A DNA stretch of 64,000 nucleotides from Candidatus Babeliaceae bacterium. Lineage in GTDB: Bacteria > Babelota > Babeliae > Babelales > Babelaceae. The stretch covers positions 62,001 to 126,000 of the forward strand of contig JAFFZZ010000113.1 of NCBI GenBank assembly GCA_016933915.1, written 5' to 3'. Below the pieces are notes generated by a model, which worked only from the letters and a program-made list of their open reading frames with translations, was not told the DNA's origin and made no database searches. The position numbers were made by a program, and so were the translations under genes. Shown one piece after another: positions 7,403 to 16,637 of the stretch. Positions within the stretch are counted from its first letter, which is position 1. Each line of letters starts with the position of its first letter.

Positions 7403-9013
7403 TCACCACTCATCGTCTGGTTGCTCAATCTCTTTCTTTTCGAACGCACTCAAAAAAGGTTCAACGCCCTTTGTCCGATCAATCCACCTCATCATATCTT
7501 CAAATTTTTGTAAATTTATTGGTCCTCTAAGCTCACTAAATCTGTTATTCACAACATCATCTTTAGAAGCGCCTTCCTGCAAGACCTTATCACGCAATTT
7601 CTCAAGAGCAACACATGCATCAGAATCAGATATTCTTGAAGATCGAGGATTTTCTACCAACTTTAGGAAAATTTCTTCAAGGGCATCCTCCAACCCCATA
7701 TCTCGAATCCTTTTTTGAGGCATTAAAGCTACGTTGATAAATCCCTTACGTTGATTAGCTAATTTTACCCCCTTAATATCTGTAGTGACACCGTTCACAC
7801 GGGCTTCCAGCACAGGCAAAATTTCTATCTCACGCTCTTTATTAGAAAATACTTTTCCAGCCCTCTTTTCTAATGTTTCCTTGAGTGTATTCCCTAAGCT
7901 TTCACCTGCTTTTTTGAAGCCCTTATTCACTTTTGCTACTTCAACTTTCAGTTTTTTCTCTTCAGCTCTTTCACTCAAATATTTCTTAAGAGCTTCAAGC
8001 ATTGAAAGCCGCAATGATGGCTCACTTTTTAAGAAATCTTTAACCTCATCAAGTTTCTCCTTATAATTCGCAACATCAGTAACAAACCCTATGCTTTCAG
8101 CAACAGTCGCTGCGTCAACCAAAGATTTCCCTGCCAACTTAATGAGTTTTTTTTGCGCAGCATCCCGCATTGAAGCTTTTAGCAAATCACCCTTCAACAC
8201 ATTTTCAAGCTCTAAGCGTTTTTTATTGTAAAGATCGATATCTCGAGTCAAGGTCTTAATACGATTAGGAAACACATCTTTTTTAAGACCGCTAACATCA
8301 ATACCCAGGGAACCACCCAAGAAGTTAGCCCAATTACCTTTCACCCGTACTTTAGCATCCGACAGGAAGCGACCAATCTCAGATATTAATTTTTTGCTAA
8401 CCGAGTCAAAATCTCGCAAAACCTTTGAAGAAAAATGTTGGAATGAAATTTTTGATAACTCTTTATATACGTCACTCTCTTCCGTAACGCCAGCAGACCC
8501 GACCACTTTATTAAAAATTCCTTTGTCACCAAAAAGGTCAACAATCCTCTTTTTTTCCGCTTTTTCAAATGGCGCGGCACCTAAATTCCACTCTTTATCT
8601 ATTTTCTTTTTTCCCTGTTTAATGGCTTCTTCAAATTTTTTTATCAAAGCTTTTACATTGCTACGCCCACTGTCAAAAGCGGCTTTTAAGTTCCCTGCGG
8701 CCGCTCCTTCAGGATTATCAATAACTTCATTACCTGCGGTAATGTCAAGTTCAGCCTTCTTAAAAGCGTCACTCTCAAGGCCACCAACACCCATGAATTC
8801 TACCGCCTTCAACCCCGTTTCATTGCTCGTTAAATCTCCTAACGTTTTACGAACTATTTTCTCTTTCTTTTTAGGCTGCGACAAGGATGAAGGTTTTGTT
8901 GTTGAAATAGCAATTTTTTTTAGCGCAGAAGCCAGTTGCTCTATCTCAGCCTTAATCATCAAACACATGCCAACCGCAAGCACCGCAATCGAACAAAACA
9001 ACCGTAAATTCAT
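7403..9013 (-). CDS. Secreted helical protein of unknown function
   Basis: 536 residues from the ATG at 9013. This start is preferred over the GTG at 9019 because GAGGAG lies 6 nt before the ATG but directly against the GTG. A signal peptide (CSIAVLAVGMCLMIKA) is followed by LASALKKIA, similar to the small protein at 6768. The rest is Lys/Glu-rich, predicted helical and coiled-coil-like, with no Cys-rich or enzymatic motif that I recognise. The C-terminus (FLSAFEKKEIEQPDDEW) ends 4 nt from the right end of the MITE-like element, so the last residues or the original stop may have been changed by that insertion. Divergent from pheT, with about 90 bp between. Likely exported; role unknown. Confidence 0.75.
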   Translation of the reverse strand: MNLRLFCSIAVLAVGMCLMIKAEIEQLASALKKIAISTTKPSSLSQPKKKEKIVRKTLGDLTSNETGLKAVEFMGVGGLESDAFKKAELDITAGNEVIDNPEGAAAGNLKAAFDSGRSNVKALIKKFEEAIKQGKKKIDKEWNLGAAPFEKAEKKRIVDLFGDKGIFNKVVGSAGVTEESDVYKELSKISFQHFSSKVLRDFDSVSKKLISEIGRFLSDAKVRVKGNWANFLGGSLGIDVSGLKKDVFPNRIKTLTRDIDLYNKKRLELENVLKGDLLKASMRDAAQKKLIKLAGKSLVDAATVAESIGFVTDVANYKEKLDEVKDFLKSEPSLRLSMLEALKKYLSERAEEKKLKVEVAKVNKGFKKAGESLGNTLKETLEKRAGKVFSNKEREIEILPVLEARVNGVTTDIKGVKLANQRKGFINVALMPQKRIRDMGLEDALEEIFLKLVENPRSSRISDSDACVALEKLRDKVLQEGASKDDVVNNRFSELRGPINLQKFEDMMRWIDRTKGVEPFLSAFEKKEIEQPDDEW

Positions 9014-9102
9014 ACTCACTCCTCATGGATAAGTTTTTTCTTTTCATTTATCATAATAAAGTACGTGTCGTATACGCTTTTCATTAAAAACCATGGGTTG
9101 TC

Positions 9103-11421
9103 ATGAAACTATCGCTTACCTGGATTTTTGATCATCTTTCCGGTGACCGCAACAACGTAGACACAGCCGATCTTGTTGACCAGCTGAGAAAAACAACCGC
9201 TGAAATTGATGGCGTTCGCCATATTTCTTGGCAATGGGATCAATTTTTTATTGGCGAGGTACACAGCGTCAGCACCCAAAAAACAACCATATACCTTCCT
9301 GAAGAGGATATTGTCTGCCAACTTCTCCTACGTCCTGAATTAGCGATAGGAAATCAAGTCCTCCTTAAACGTGAAAAAAATAACTTTCGCTGGGCAACAC
9401 TTGAAGACCTCGGTGCTTCACGAGAAGGTTTCTTACCTTCACTGTATTCCCCGGCTACACAAATAGCAGATGGCTCTTGGCGCAAAGAGTTAAATAATCA
9501 CGATGTTATCCTCGAAATCGACAACAAATCGCTCACTAATCGACCGGATCTCTGGGGCCATCGTGGATTTGCACGAGAAATTGCCGCAATCTATCGCCGA
9601 AAACTCGTCCCTGAGGAACAACTCTGTGTCTCGTTTCCCGTTCGCCATTTTGAATGGGAATCACCCGAAATTATTATCGAGAAAAATTCAGCTTGCAGCA
9701 GATTTGCCGGACTCAACCTTACTATCGAGCGATTTTGTTCATCGGTCCTCTGGATGGCACACCGCCTTGCTTGCATTGATGCGCGTCCTATAAATGCACT
9801 TGTCGATGCAACTAATTACACTATGTATGATCTTGGCCATCCGATGCATGCATATGACAAGAACCGGTTAGCTGAAGGTCCTATTACGGCACGCCAGGCA
9901 CGAGACGGTGAAACGCTTACACTGCTTGATGATGAAAAAATTACTCTTACGTCGGCAGACTGTGTCATCACTGACACCTACCATCCAGTCGCTCTCGCCG
10001 GTATTATGGGCGGTGCTAGTTCCGCTATTTCTGAGGCAACTAAGAATGTCTTTATCGAGGCGGCACATTTTGCGCCAGCGACAATCCGTCAAACTGCCGC
10101 ACGCTACAAAAACCGCACCGAAAGCTCCGCCCGATTTGAAAAGGGAATGGACCCCAATCTTACAGCAACAGTCATTCAGAGATTTGGTGCAATTCTTGAT
10201 GAACTCAATGTTCCCTATACTACTAAGGGTATAATCGATTCAGTTGGAGCTCTTGCACCAACCGTTCACCTCGAAGTTCTTCATCGTTTTATCATCGACC
10301 GTCTTGGGGCCTCTGTCACACCAACTCATCTCGTTGAACTCCTTGAACGGCTCGGCTTTGGCGTCCAGATGATTGAAACAAGTGATGGACTTGCATATCG
10401 CATCACTGTTCCCAGTTGGCGTAGTTTCCGCGACATTCGTATTCCAGAAGATATCGTCGAAGAAGTTGGACGCTTTTATGGGTTCGAGCTTATTCCGCTA
10501 GCACTCCCCACACGCATGATGCAACCGTTTTCACTGGGTAAAATGGAGCAACGACGTCTTATCCGTAGATTTCTTGCTTACACTTGTGGCATGCATGAAG
10601 TTGCAACGTACCCACTCTTTGATGAAACATGGATTGCTAAACTTAAGCTTTCAACTGAACAGTCTGTTTCGCTGCTCAATCCACTCTCATCGCAAGCATC
10701 ACACTTGGTCACCACACTTATCCCGGCTCTTCTCAAATGCGTTGAAATAAATGCACATGATTTCGATGAGCTACGCTTTTTTGAGTTGGCTAGTAACTGG
10801 CAACTTACCGAAGACAAAAAAGGAATTGATGAAAAAAGGGTGTGTGCTGGTATTTTTGCATCACGCGCCTCTTCACTTGATTTTTACCAGGTAAAAGAAT
10901 ACCTGCAAAAACTCTTTGATGCGCTTGATCTCATGGTTTCTTGGCGCAAAGGGCCACAACCAATGTGGGCTGATGAATCAGAATACGCCGTGCTCTTTTC
11001 CGGAGAAACGTATTTCGGAACTGTTGGCCGCATTAAAAAGACTTGGGAAGTAGCAGCGGACGTCAAATGTGCATATGCTTTTGAACTGCTCGAAACACCA
11101 CTTATTACGGCACCACGTCGTGATCATTATTTCGAGCAATTGGGCAAGTTCCAGGCGGTCAACCTTGACATTAGTATGCTTGCACCGTACTCAGTTACTG
11201 TAGCCGAACTTGAGGAAGCAATCGCGTTAACCGACATACGCATTCGAGATATCACACTTATCGACCTCTTTGAAAAACCCGAATGGGGCAACAAGCGATC
11301 AGTTACTCTACGATATGTTGTCAGAGACGACGAAAAAACATTGACCAAAGAAGATATTGAAAACATCCAAAATGAGGTCGCCATCGCCGTTAAAAAGCAC
11401 CATGCCGAGGTTCGCACATGA
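9103..11421 (+). CDS. pheT: Phenylalanine--tRNA ligase beta subunit
   Basis: Beta chain of the alpha2-beta2 PheRS, which charges tRNA-Phe; the cognate tRNA-Phe(GAA) is at 62160 in this window. 772 residues, full length. Seen: start MKLSLTWIFDHL, the EMAP/tRNA-binding-like region (about 40-150), NRPDLWGHRGFAREIAAIY near 145, B3/B4 editing domain with DATNYTMYDLGHPMHAYD near 235 and AGIMGG near 300, B5 region with PSWRSFRDIRIPEDIVEEVGRFYG near 445, the catalytic-like core, and a C-terminal FDX-ACB anticodon-binding domain (about 680-772). It is first in an operon and overlaps lspA by 4 nt (ATGA). pheS is not in the window, so the two subunits are unlinked or separated here. Confidence 0.97.
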   Translation: MKLSLTWIFDHLSGDRNNVDTADLVDQLRKTTAEIDGVRHISWQWDQFFIGEVHSVSTQKTTIYLPEEDIVCQLLLRPELAIGNQVLLKREKNNFRWATLEDLGASREGFLPSLYSPATQIADGSWRKELNNHDVILEIDNKSLTNRPDLWGHRGFAREIAAIYRRKLVPEEQLCVSFPVRHFEWESPEIIIEKNSACSRFAGLNLTIERFCSSVLWMAHRLACIDARPINALVDATNYTMYDLGHPMHAYDKNRLAEGPITARQARDGETLTLLDDEKITLTSADCVITDTYHPVALAGIMGGASSAISEATKNVFIEAAHFAPATIRQTAARYKNRTESSARFEKGMDPNLTATVIQRFGAILDELNVPYTTKGIIDSVGALAPTVHLEVLHRFIIDRLGASVTPTHLVELLERLGFGVQMIETSDGLAYRITVPSWRSFRDIRIPEDIVEEVGRFYGFELIPLALPTRMMQPFSLGKMEQRRLIRRFLAYTCGMHEVATYPLFDETWIAKLKLSTEQSVSLLNPLSSQASHLVTTLIPALLKCVEINAHDFDELRFFELASNWQLTEDKKGIDEKRVCAGIFASRASSLDFYQVKEYLQKLFDALDLMVSWRKGPQPMWADESEYAVLFSGETYFGTVGRIKKTWEVAADVKCAYAFELLETPLITAPRRDHYFEQLGKFQAVNLDISMLAPYSVTVAELEEAIALTDIRIRDITLIDLFEKPEWGNKRSVTLRYVVRDDEKTLTKEDIENIQNEVAIAVKKHHAEVRT

Positions 11422-11894
11422 TCAACACTATACTCTTCAGCTGTATCGTTATTATTGACCGTTTAACTAAGTTGCTCGTAATATCTCACTGTCATCATGA
11501 ATATATCATCTCTCGTTTCTGCTCACTTCACCTCACCTTTAACCAGGGAATTTCTTGGAGTATTGGATCACAAAGAACATCGTCAGGATCTTTTAGCATA
11601 ATCTTTATCGTCTCCACATTTATCGCCCTCTTTGCTCTATACACATGGCGCCAAAAAAGAGCAGGTTTCATTATTCGGGGTGAAATATTGGTACTTGCGG
11701 GAGCACTCTCGAACTTATTAGACCGTTTTTTGTACCCTGGGGTTATTGACTTTATCGGCCTTCACTGGGGAAAAGTTACGTGGCCACTCTTTAATATTGC
11801 CGATATCGCTATCTTAGCAGGTGCATCAATTATGCTTATTGGTACCTTTACCACCAAACGCCGCGAAGGGAAGCTTCATGAATCACCTAATTGA
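11418..11894 (+). CDS. lspA: Lipoprotein signal peptidase (SPase II)
   Basis: Inner-membrane aspartyl protease that cuts prolipoproteins before the lipidated Cys. 158 residues with four membrane segments. Seen: IDRLTKLLV near residue 13, the F-NQGISWSI region near 43, and both catalytic motifs: ALSNLLDRF near 95 and PLFNIADIAI near 120, each with its Asp. The start overlaps pheT by 4 nt and the 3' end overlaps pgpA by 17 nt, so pheT-lspA-pgpA-comF is one tightly coupled operon. A likely client in the window is the lipobox protein at 2946-3815. Confidence 0.95.
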   Translation: MINTILFSCIVIIDRLTKLLVISHCHHEYIISRFCSLHLTFNQGISWSIGSQRTSSGSFSIIFIVSTFIALFALYTWRQKRAGFIIRGEILVLAGALSNLLDRFLYPGVIDFIGLHWGKVTWPLFNIADIAILAGASIMLIGTFTTKRREGKLHESPN

Positions 11895-12348
11895 AAAGTT
11901 CAGCCGATATGTTGCAACACTCGGTCCTGTCGGATTTATTCCTTTTGCTCCCGGCACCATGGCATCACTCTGCGCTATTCCACTGTATATCTGGTATCGC
12001 CATGCGCTCGTAAAATATTCAATCAACGAGACAGCAGCAACTATGCTTCTGTTAATTATCACTTTTTGGATAATCTCCGCAGCTAAAAATACCTTTAGAG
12101 AACAGGATCCCGACCCCATCGTCATGGATGAGGTTATCGGCATCTTTATCACCCTCTATCATTTTCCACCGCACCCTGTATTTATTGCGATAGGATTTTT
12201 CTATTTCAGATTCTTTGACATCCTCAAACCACTCGGAATAGAATCACTCCAACAATTATCAGGTGCTTGGGGAATCCTCGCCGATGATGTCGCCGCAGCG
12301 CTCCTTTCAAATCTTGCACTTTATTACACCATCCGGCTCCTCTTCTAA
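11878..12348 (+). CDS. pgpA: Phosphatidylglycerophosphatase A
   Basis: Removes the phosphate from phosphatidylglycerol-phosphate at the inner membrane to give phosphatidylglycerol. 156 residues from the ATG at 11878, which has AAGGGAAG upstream and begins MNHLIEKFSRYVATLG. Seen: GFIPFAPGTMASL near 20 (family start motif), PDPIVMDEVIGIF near 80 with the Asp-Glu pair, YFRFFDILKPLGI near 108, and the catalytic GILADDVAAAL near 135. An earlier in-frame ATG at 11821 lies inside lspA and adds non-family sequence. Works downstream of cdsA (1930) and pgsA (not in the window). Confidence 0.94.
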   Translation: MNHLIEKFSRYVATLGPVGFIPFAPGTMASLCAIPLYIWYRHALVKYSINETAATMLLLIITFWIISAAKNTFREQDPDPIVMDEVIGIFITLYHFPPHPVFIAIGFFYFRFFDILKPLGIESLQQLSGAWGILADDVAAALLSNLALYYTIRLLF

Positions 12349-12998
12349 TGCAGATCGTATCAGACTTTCTCAAGACAATTCTTTCGCCACCATTCTGCAT
12401 TCAATGTCACACCTTTCTTACTGAACGAACACATTTATGTTCAACATGTATCGCAGCAATTAAACCGGTATTCTCATATCCTCTTGAAATATCCAAAACA
12501 CGAGACATGCCCATCTATGCTCTGAGTATTTACGACGGCATAATACGATCACTTATTATCGCAAAACATCATGGTTCGCGCACTGCAAGCACACAATTGG
12601 GCGATCTTATAGCAGACCATCTTATCTGCCCTTGGCAGCAGTATGATTGTCTCGTTCCCGTTCCTCTGCATTGGACTCGTTATGCAAAAAGAGGTTTCAA
12701 TCAAGCAAAAATAATCGCTCAAAAAATAAGTGCAAAGACAGGATTACCAATACATGAACTCGTATACCGCTCCAGAAAAACAGCGTATCAGACCTCGGTA
12801 GACAAAAATAATCGTATTAAAAATGTCTCTGGTGCTTTTTGTCTGCGGCGAGAAGCTACTGAACAATTCCATAACGCACGCTTCTTAATCGTTGATGACC
12901 TTATGACTACCGGCGCTACCTTGCGTGCTATCGCGCGCACCCTCAATCCTTGTGAACCACTCGCATTGGGGGCGGTTGTTGCCGCTCGGGTTTCCTAG
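12348..12998 (+). CDS. comF: ComF family phosphoribosyltransferase-like protein
   Basis: 216 residues of the ComF/GntX family, linked to DNA uptake or DNA repair in other bacteria; the enzyme activity is not settled. Seen: an N-terminal zinc ribbon with C17, C20, C31, C34, the VPVPLHWTRYAKRGFNQA motif near 105, and the PRPP-binding loop VDDLMTTGAT near 185. Start ATG overlaps the pgpA stop as TAATG. The last 56 nt overlap the 3' end of the convergent unknown gene at 12943. No other competence genes are near, although gspE/pilB at 3933 could belong to a DNA-uptake pilus; that link is speculation. Confidence 0.93.
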   Translation: MQIVSDFLKTILSPPFCIQCHTFLTERTHLCSTCIAAIKPVFSYPLEISKTRDMPIYALSIYDGIIRSLIIAKHHGSRTASTQLGDLIADHLICPWQQYDCLVPVPLHWTRYAKRGFNQAKIIAQKISAKTGLPIHELVYRSRKTAYQTSVDKNNRIKNVSGAFCLRREATEQFHNARFLIVDDLMTTGATLRAIARTLNPCEPLALGAVVAARVS

Positions 12999-13926
12999 AT
13001 GGCGTTACCCAGCCACCTAAATGCTTGAACTCTTCGCACTCCTTTTTAGATGGGAGAATAGTTTTTATAAAAACAATTTTGTTTTGGAAAGAAACTGTGC
13101 CACCAACTTCCAACTCGCCACCTAAAAATTTCTTTTCTACTTTATAAGGGTAAATGTTATACCCGTTTTCTTCAGTCTCTGGTTTAAAATCATCCTGCAT
13201 CCAACCCAAAATTTCCTTGTGCACCTCTTTTTTCACCTTTTTTTTGAATCGATTAAAAAATTTTTCTAAAAAAGTAACCGCCTTTGCCAGCTCACCTTTT
13301 TTCTCAAAGCCATGTTCTCTCTCTATCGCATTACGAAAAACAAACGGAAGCAGCTCATGCTCATGAAAAAAACCAATGGTATAGTAACCCCACAAGATGT
13401 TATATTTTTCTTTTTGCCTAAAGGCGACACAGACGGGTAATACAGATGCCAAGGATAAACGTTTATCCTTACCCCTTATCTTCCATGGCAAAGTCAGACC
13501 ACGAATAAAACAAAGATCAGCAAGTACACGCGGCGCTGCATGACGGAGAACGTTCCAGACGACATCTTTTTTTAACATTTCAATATCCAGGTCACCGTCG
13601 CATAAGGCATAAAAGAGATTGTACCATTTCAGCATATCGAAGTGTAAAACGAATTTTTCCGAAAGATATGGTTTAAGGAGATTTATATGGTAGAAAAAAG
13701 GAAGACAACGAATATCAATGTCACTATAAATCGCCTCATAATCAATCTTACGCTTTTCCCGGGAAAAACAATTAGAATCGACAAGAGGCATCCCCCACAG
13801 AGGATAATAACCATAAGGCAACTTTTGCGGGAAAAACCTTTCTTCAATTTTCTTAGCCATCATCCCGGCAAGAAAAACAGGGAATAATATACCCAAAAAA
13901 CAAATAAACATTCGTCGACTTTTCAT
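12943..13926 (-). CDS. Signal-anchored protein of unknown function
   Basis: 327 residues. N-terminal membrane segment or signal peptide (MFICFLGILFPVFLAGMMA after MKSRR). The body is mixed alpha/beta with many aromatic residues (PYGYYPLWGMPLVDS near 37) and a basic helical stretch near 225-240, ending in a Pro/Arg-rich tail. No catalytic motif recognised. A GAGAGG and an AGG lie before the ATG. The 3' end overlaps comF by 56 nt, tail to tail, which is uncommon and suggests the C-terminal tail is not under strong constraint. It could be an exported protein of the same lineage-specific class as the others in this window. Confidence 0.72.
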   Translation of the reverse strand: MKSRRMFICFLGILFPVFLAGMMAKKIEERFFPQKLPYGYYPLWGMPLVDSNCFSREKRKIDYEAIYSDIDIRCLPFFYHINLLKPYLSEKFVLHFDMLKWYNLFYALCDGDLDIEMLKKDVVWNVLRHAAPRVLADLCFIRGLTLPWKIRGKDKRLSLASVLPVCVAFRQKEKYNILWGYYTIGFFHEHELLPFVFRNAIEREHGFEKKGELAKAVTFLEKFFNRFKKKVKKEVHKEILGWMQDDFKPETEENGYNIYPYKVEKKFLGGELEVGGTVSFQNKIVFIKTILPSKKECEEFKHLGGWVTPSRKPERQQPPPMRVVHKD

Positions 13927-14032
13927 AAAAAGCCTATCCTCTCTATGTTATTTAACAACCACTTAATATTATTTACAAAAGTATACAAAGAAAAAGCTCA
14001 GCGCATCAAAACGTACAACATCACATTAGTTT

Positions 14033-15925
14033 TTAAAGACGATCAATCAGCTCTTCCCAATTCCGCAAAGCTTCGTCAAGCTCTCGCTGAACGAGCGAAA
14101 CCTTTTTCCCCTGCTTTTCGTACCAAGATGCATCATGCGCACAATGAACATATTCGTTATGGAGTCCAGTAAGCTGATTCTCCAGCTTTTCAATTTTCCT
14201 CTCAAGCACACCAACCTTTTTTCTGAGCTCATAGAGATCACGCCCTTTAGGAGGTTCACTTGGTTTCACTATCGACGGTTCCAAAGCAACAGAACATTGC
14301 GTCACTCGCTCCTGATGTGCTTTCTGTTCAAGAAAAGCATCGTAATTACCCCTATAGGTAAATGTTCCCATAGGAGTTAACTCAACAACACACGTTGCTA
14401 AGGCATTCAAAAAAGAACGCTCGTGAGAAACAAAGAGAATGGTTCCTATGTACTGCTGAAGCGCATTGAGTAACATCCCTTGTGCATCAATATCAAGATG
14501 GTTTGTAGGTTCATCAAGAACAAGGAAGTTGGGGTTACTCAATAACAACTTAACCATCGCCAACCGATTTTTTTCTCCGCCGCTCAACACATTTACCTGT
14601 TTCTCCACATCCTTCCCAGGAAACAAAAAAGCTCCTAAAAAATTGCGGACTTGAATCCGCGCTTCAGCTGTTTTACACACATCAAGCGCCTCATCAAGCA
14701 CTGTCTTATTTTTATCGAGGACAGCATCCTGCTCCTGTTCAAAAAAGGCTGGTCGCACATTATGTCCAAACACAACTGATCCCTCATCAGCCGGAAAAAG
14801 CCCTTCAATAATGCTTAACAACGTCGTTTTTCCAACCCCATTTGCAGCCACTAACGCAACGCGTTCTCCTCGTTCAACTTCGAACGAGACATACTCAAAG
14901 ATCTTTTTCGTCCCAAATGATTTGGCAACATCAGAAACTTTCAACACAATCTTTCCTGGCTGCACATGCGTCTTAAAAGAAAGCCGTATAGAGGGGGGAG
15001 GCGGTTCAGGTTGTTCAATAAGTTCGATTTTCTCTAACTTTTTAATCAGGCTCTGTGCCATTGCTGCTTTGCTTGCTTTTGCTCGAAACCGATCAATCAA
15101 TAGCATCTTATGCTTTAAATCACGTTGCTGTTGCTCATACGCTTTTTGCTGCATCTCACGATCAAGCACTTTCTGCGCCTCATATATCGAATAATTACCG
15201 TTGTACACCTTCCCCACACCCCTTTCGAGCTCGAGAATTTTTGTACACGCATTATCGAGAAAAAAACGATCGTGTGAAACAAGTATAAATCCAGGCAGGT
15301 CTTTGTGAAGGAAAGAGAGAAACCAATCCTTTGAAACAATATCTAAATGGTTAGTCGGCTCATCAAAGAGATAATAATCAGCTTCTTGTAATAAGAGCTT
15401 TGCAAGAACAAGTCGCATACGCCACCCAGCACTCAACGTCTCAACTGATCGCTCCCATAAATCGGGGAAAAAACCAAGTCCCTGTAAAATTAATTTGGCC
15501 CGCACCGCTAATTTTTCTGGCTCTAAAGCAGCACGCTCGCTACAACAGAGCGCGTACTTTTCTAACAGTACCGGCTCAATCCTTTTTTCATCAATAAGAC
15601 GTTCATAACCTGCTATTCTCTCAACGAGCAATTCAAGTTGTACGAAGCTACTCATCGCCTCACGGAACACGGTCTTTGTCGAGCGAAGCACAACCTGTTG
15701 CGGAAGATAAGCAATCTTTTTATCACGTTCAATGACAACCCTCCCTTCATCAGGATGCTGCAAACCAGCGATGACATTCAGAAGAGTTGTTTTACCCATA
15801 CCATTACGGCCAATAAGACCAACCTTATCTGTTCCAGCGCACGAAAAAGATAGGTGATCAAAAAGAGTTTTATCACCAAGCCGCAAAGAGAGATCAGACA
15901 CTGTTATCATACTAACTAAAACCAT
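14033..15925 (-). CDS. ABC-F family ATPase (Uup/YbiT-like)
   Basis: Soluble protein with two ABC ATPase domains and no membrane domain; ABC-F proteins act on ribosomes (translation factors or ribosome protection). 630 residues. First ATPase: Walker A GRNGMGKTT near 42, signature TLSAGWRMRL near 183, Walker B YYLFDEPTNHLD near 203. Then the charged interdomain linker (about 255-310), the second ATPase with ANGVGKTT near 355, LSGGEKNRL near 445 and LVLDEPTNHLD near 465, and a C-terminal coiled coil (about 560-630) of the Uup type. The start may be the second Met at 15910 (MITVSDLSLRLG), closer to the family N-terminus. Nothing suggests an antibiotic-resistance role rather than housekeeping. Confidence 0.94.
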   Translation of the reverse strand: MVLVSMITVSDLSLRLGDKTLFDHLSFSCAGTDKVGLIGRNGMGKTTLLNVIAGLQHPDEGRVVIERDKKIAYLPQQVVLRSTKTVFREAMSSFVQLELLVERIAGYERLIDEKRIEPVLLEKYALCCSERAALEPEKLAVRAKLILQGLGFFPDLWERSVETLSAGWRMRLVLAKLLLQEADYYLFDEPTNHLDIVSKDWFLSFLHKDLPGFILVSHDRFFLDNACTKILELERGVGKVYNGNYSIYEAQKVLDREMQQKAYEQQQRDLKHKMLLIDRFRAKASKAAMAQSLIKKLEKIELIEQPEPPPPSIRLSFKTHVQPGKIVLKVSDVAKSFGTKKIFEYVSFEVERGERVALVAANGVGKTTLLSIIEGLFPADEGSVVFGHNVRPAFFEQEQDAVLDKNKTVLDEALDVCKTAEARIQVRNFLGAFLFPGKDVEKQVNVLSGGEKNRLAMVKLLLSNPNFLVLDEPTNHLDIDAQGMLLNALQQYIGTILFVSHERSFLNALATCVVELTPMGTFTYRGNYDAFLEQKAHQERVTQCSVALEPSIVKPSEPPKGRDLYELRKKVGVLERKIEKLENQLTGLHNEYVHCAHDASWYEKQGKKVSLVQRELDEALRNWEELIDRL

Positions 15926-16060
15926 TTAAGAGAGAAAAGAAAATAATCTATCAATTCATTATACCAGACTGACAATAGAACTTTCTTTTTTGCCCAGTTT
16001 TTTCTATATCTAAGATACATTCCTCGACAAAATGCATCTATTCACTTAAAGGAGCCTTGT

Positions 16061-16624
16061 ATGGACAGAGCATTTCTCTCAATCATTGTTACCGGTATGC
16101 TCATTTCAGTATCATCAAACAGCGCACAAACACCGCCATCTTTTCCTAGTGAAAGATTTTTCATCACCGGGGAATCAATGGTCAATATTATGCGCTATGT
16201 ACTCAGCATATTTTCTGAGAAACTTGAACAACATTATCTGAGCAAAGTACAAGAAACAGCTGACCATATCGCGCAAAGCGAAGAAGTTGAAAATATATCT
16301 AACCACAACAGGCGATTGCTCTCCGACGTTCTCACACAACTCAGCAAAATAACAAGTATATTTGCCGGCTTTAAAATCTTGGGCCGTCTCGCCTTCTCAG
16401 AAGCGCCAAAAATTACCCTATTAAACACCATCAACACTAATAAATTTAACTTGACTCTTAATAAAGAGATACTCAGTTCTCTAGCACAAGCTCTCATCGA
16501 GGTAAGCAAAGAATCAGCTGAAAGCGAAACTATCAACAACCCAGTCATAGCAACAATAACCGATTTTATCACCACCTATTCACGGGCCCTCTGGATTCTA
16601 GAAAAAATTGAAGCCCTTTTTTGA
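16061..16624 (+). CDS. Secreted helical protein of unknown function
   Basis: 187 residues with a cleavable signal peptide (FLSIIVTGMLISVSSNSA), preceded by AAAGGAG. The mature part is almost all amphipathic helix without Cys, and no motif that I recognise. It ends 13 nt before the ATG of the PfkB-like gene, so the two are likely co-transcribed. The upstream 135-bp gap (15926-16060) holds the divergent starts of this gene and the ABC-F gene and shows no convincing -35/-10 pair. Function unknown. Confidence 0.7.
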   Translation: MDRAFLSIIVTGMLISVSSNSAQTPPSFPSERFFITGESMVNIMRYVLSIFSEKLEQHYLSKVQETADHIAQSEEVENISNHNRRLLSDVLTQLSKITSIFAGFKILGRLAFSEAPKITLLNTINTNKFNLTLNKEILSSLAQALIEVSKESAESETINNPVIATITDFITTYSRALWILEKIEALF

Positions 16625-16637
16625 AAGAAACCAAAAA

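Noticed and set aside
8394-9032. 212-residue plus-strand ORF
   Set aside because: Antisense shadow of the 7403-9013 gene, without ribosome site; its Ser/Phe bias is explained by the opposite Lys/Glu codons.
14033-15925. Antibiotic-resistance ABC-F
   Set aside because: The Uup-like C-terminal coiled coil and standard linker suggest a housekeeping ABC-F; no resistance-type feature can be read.
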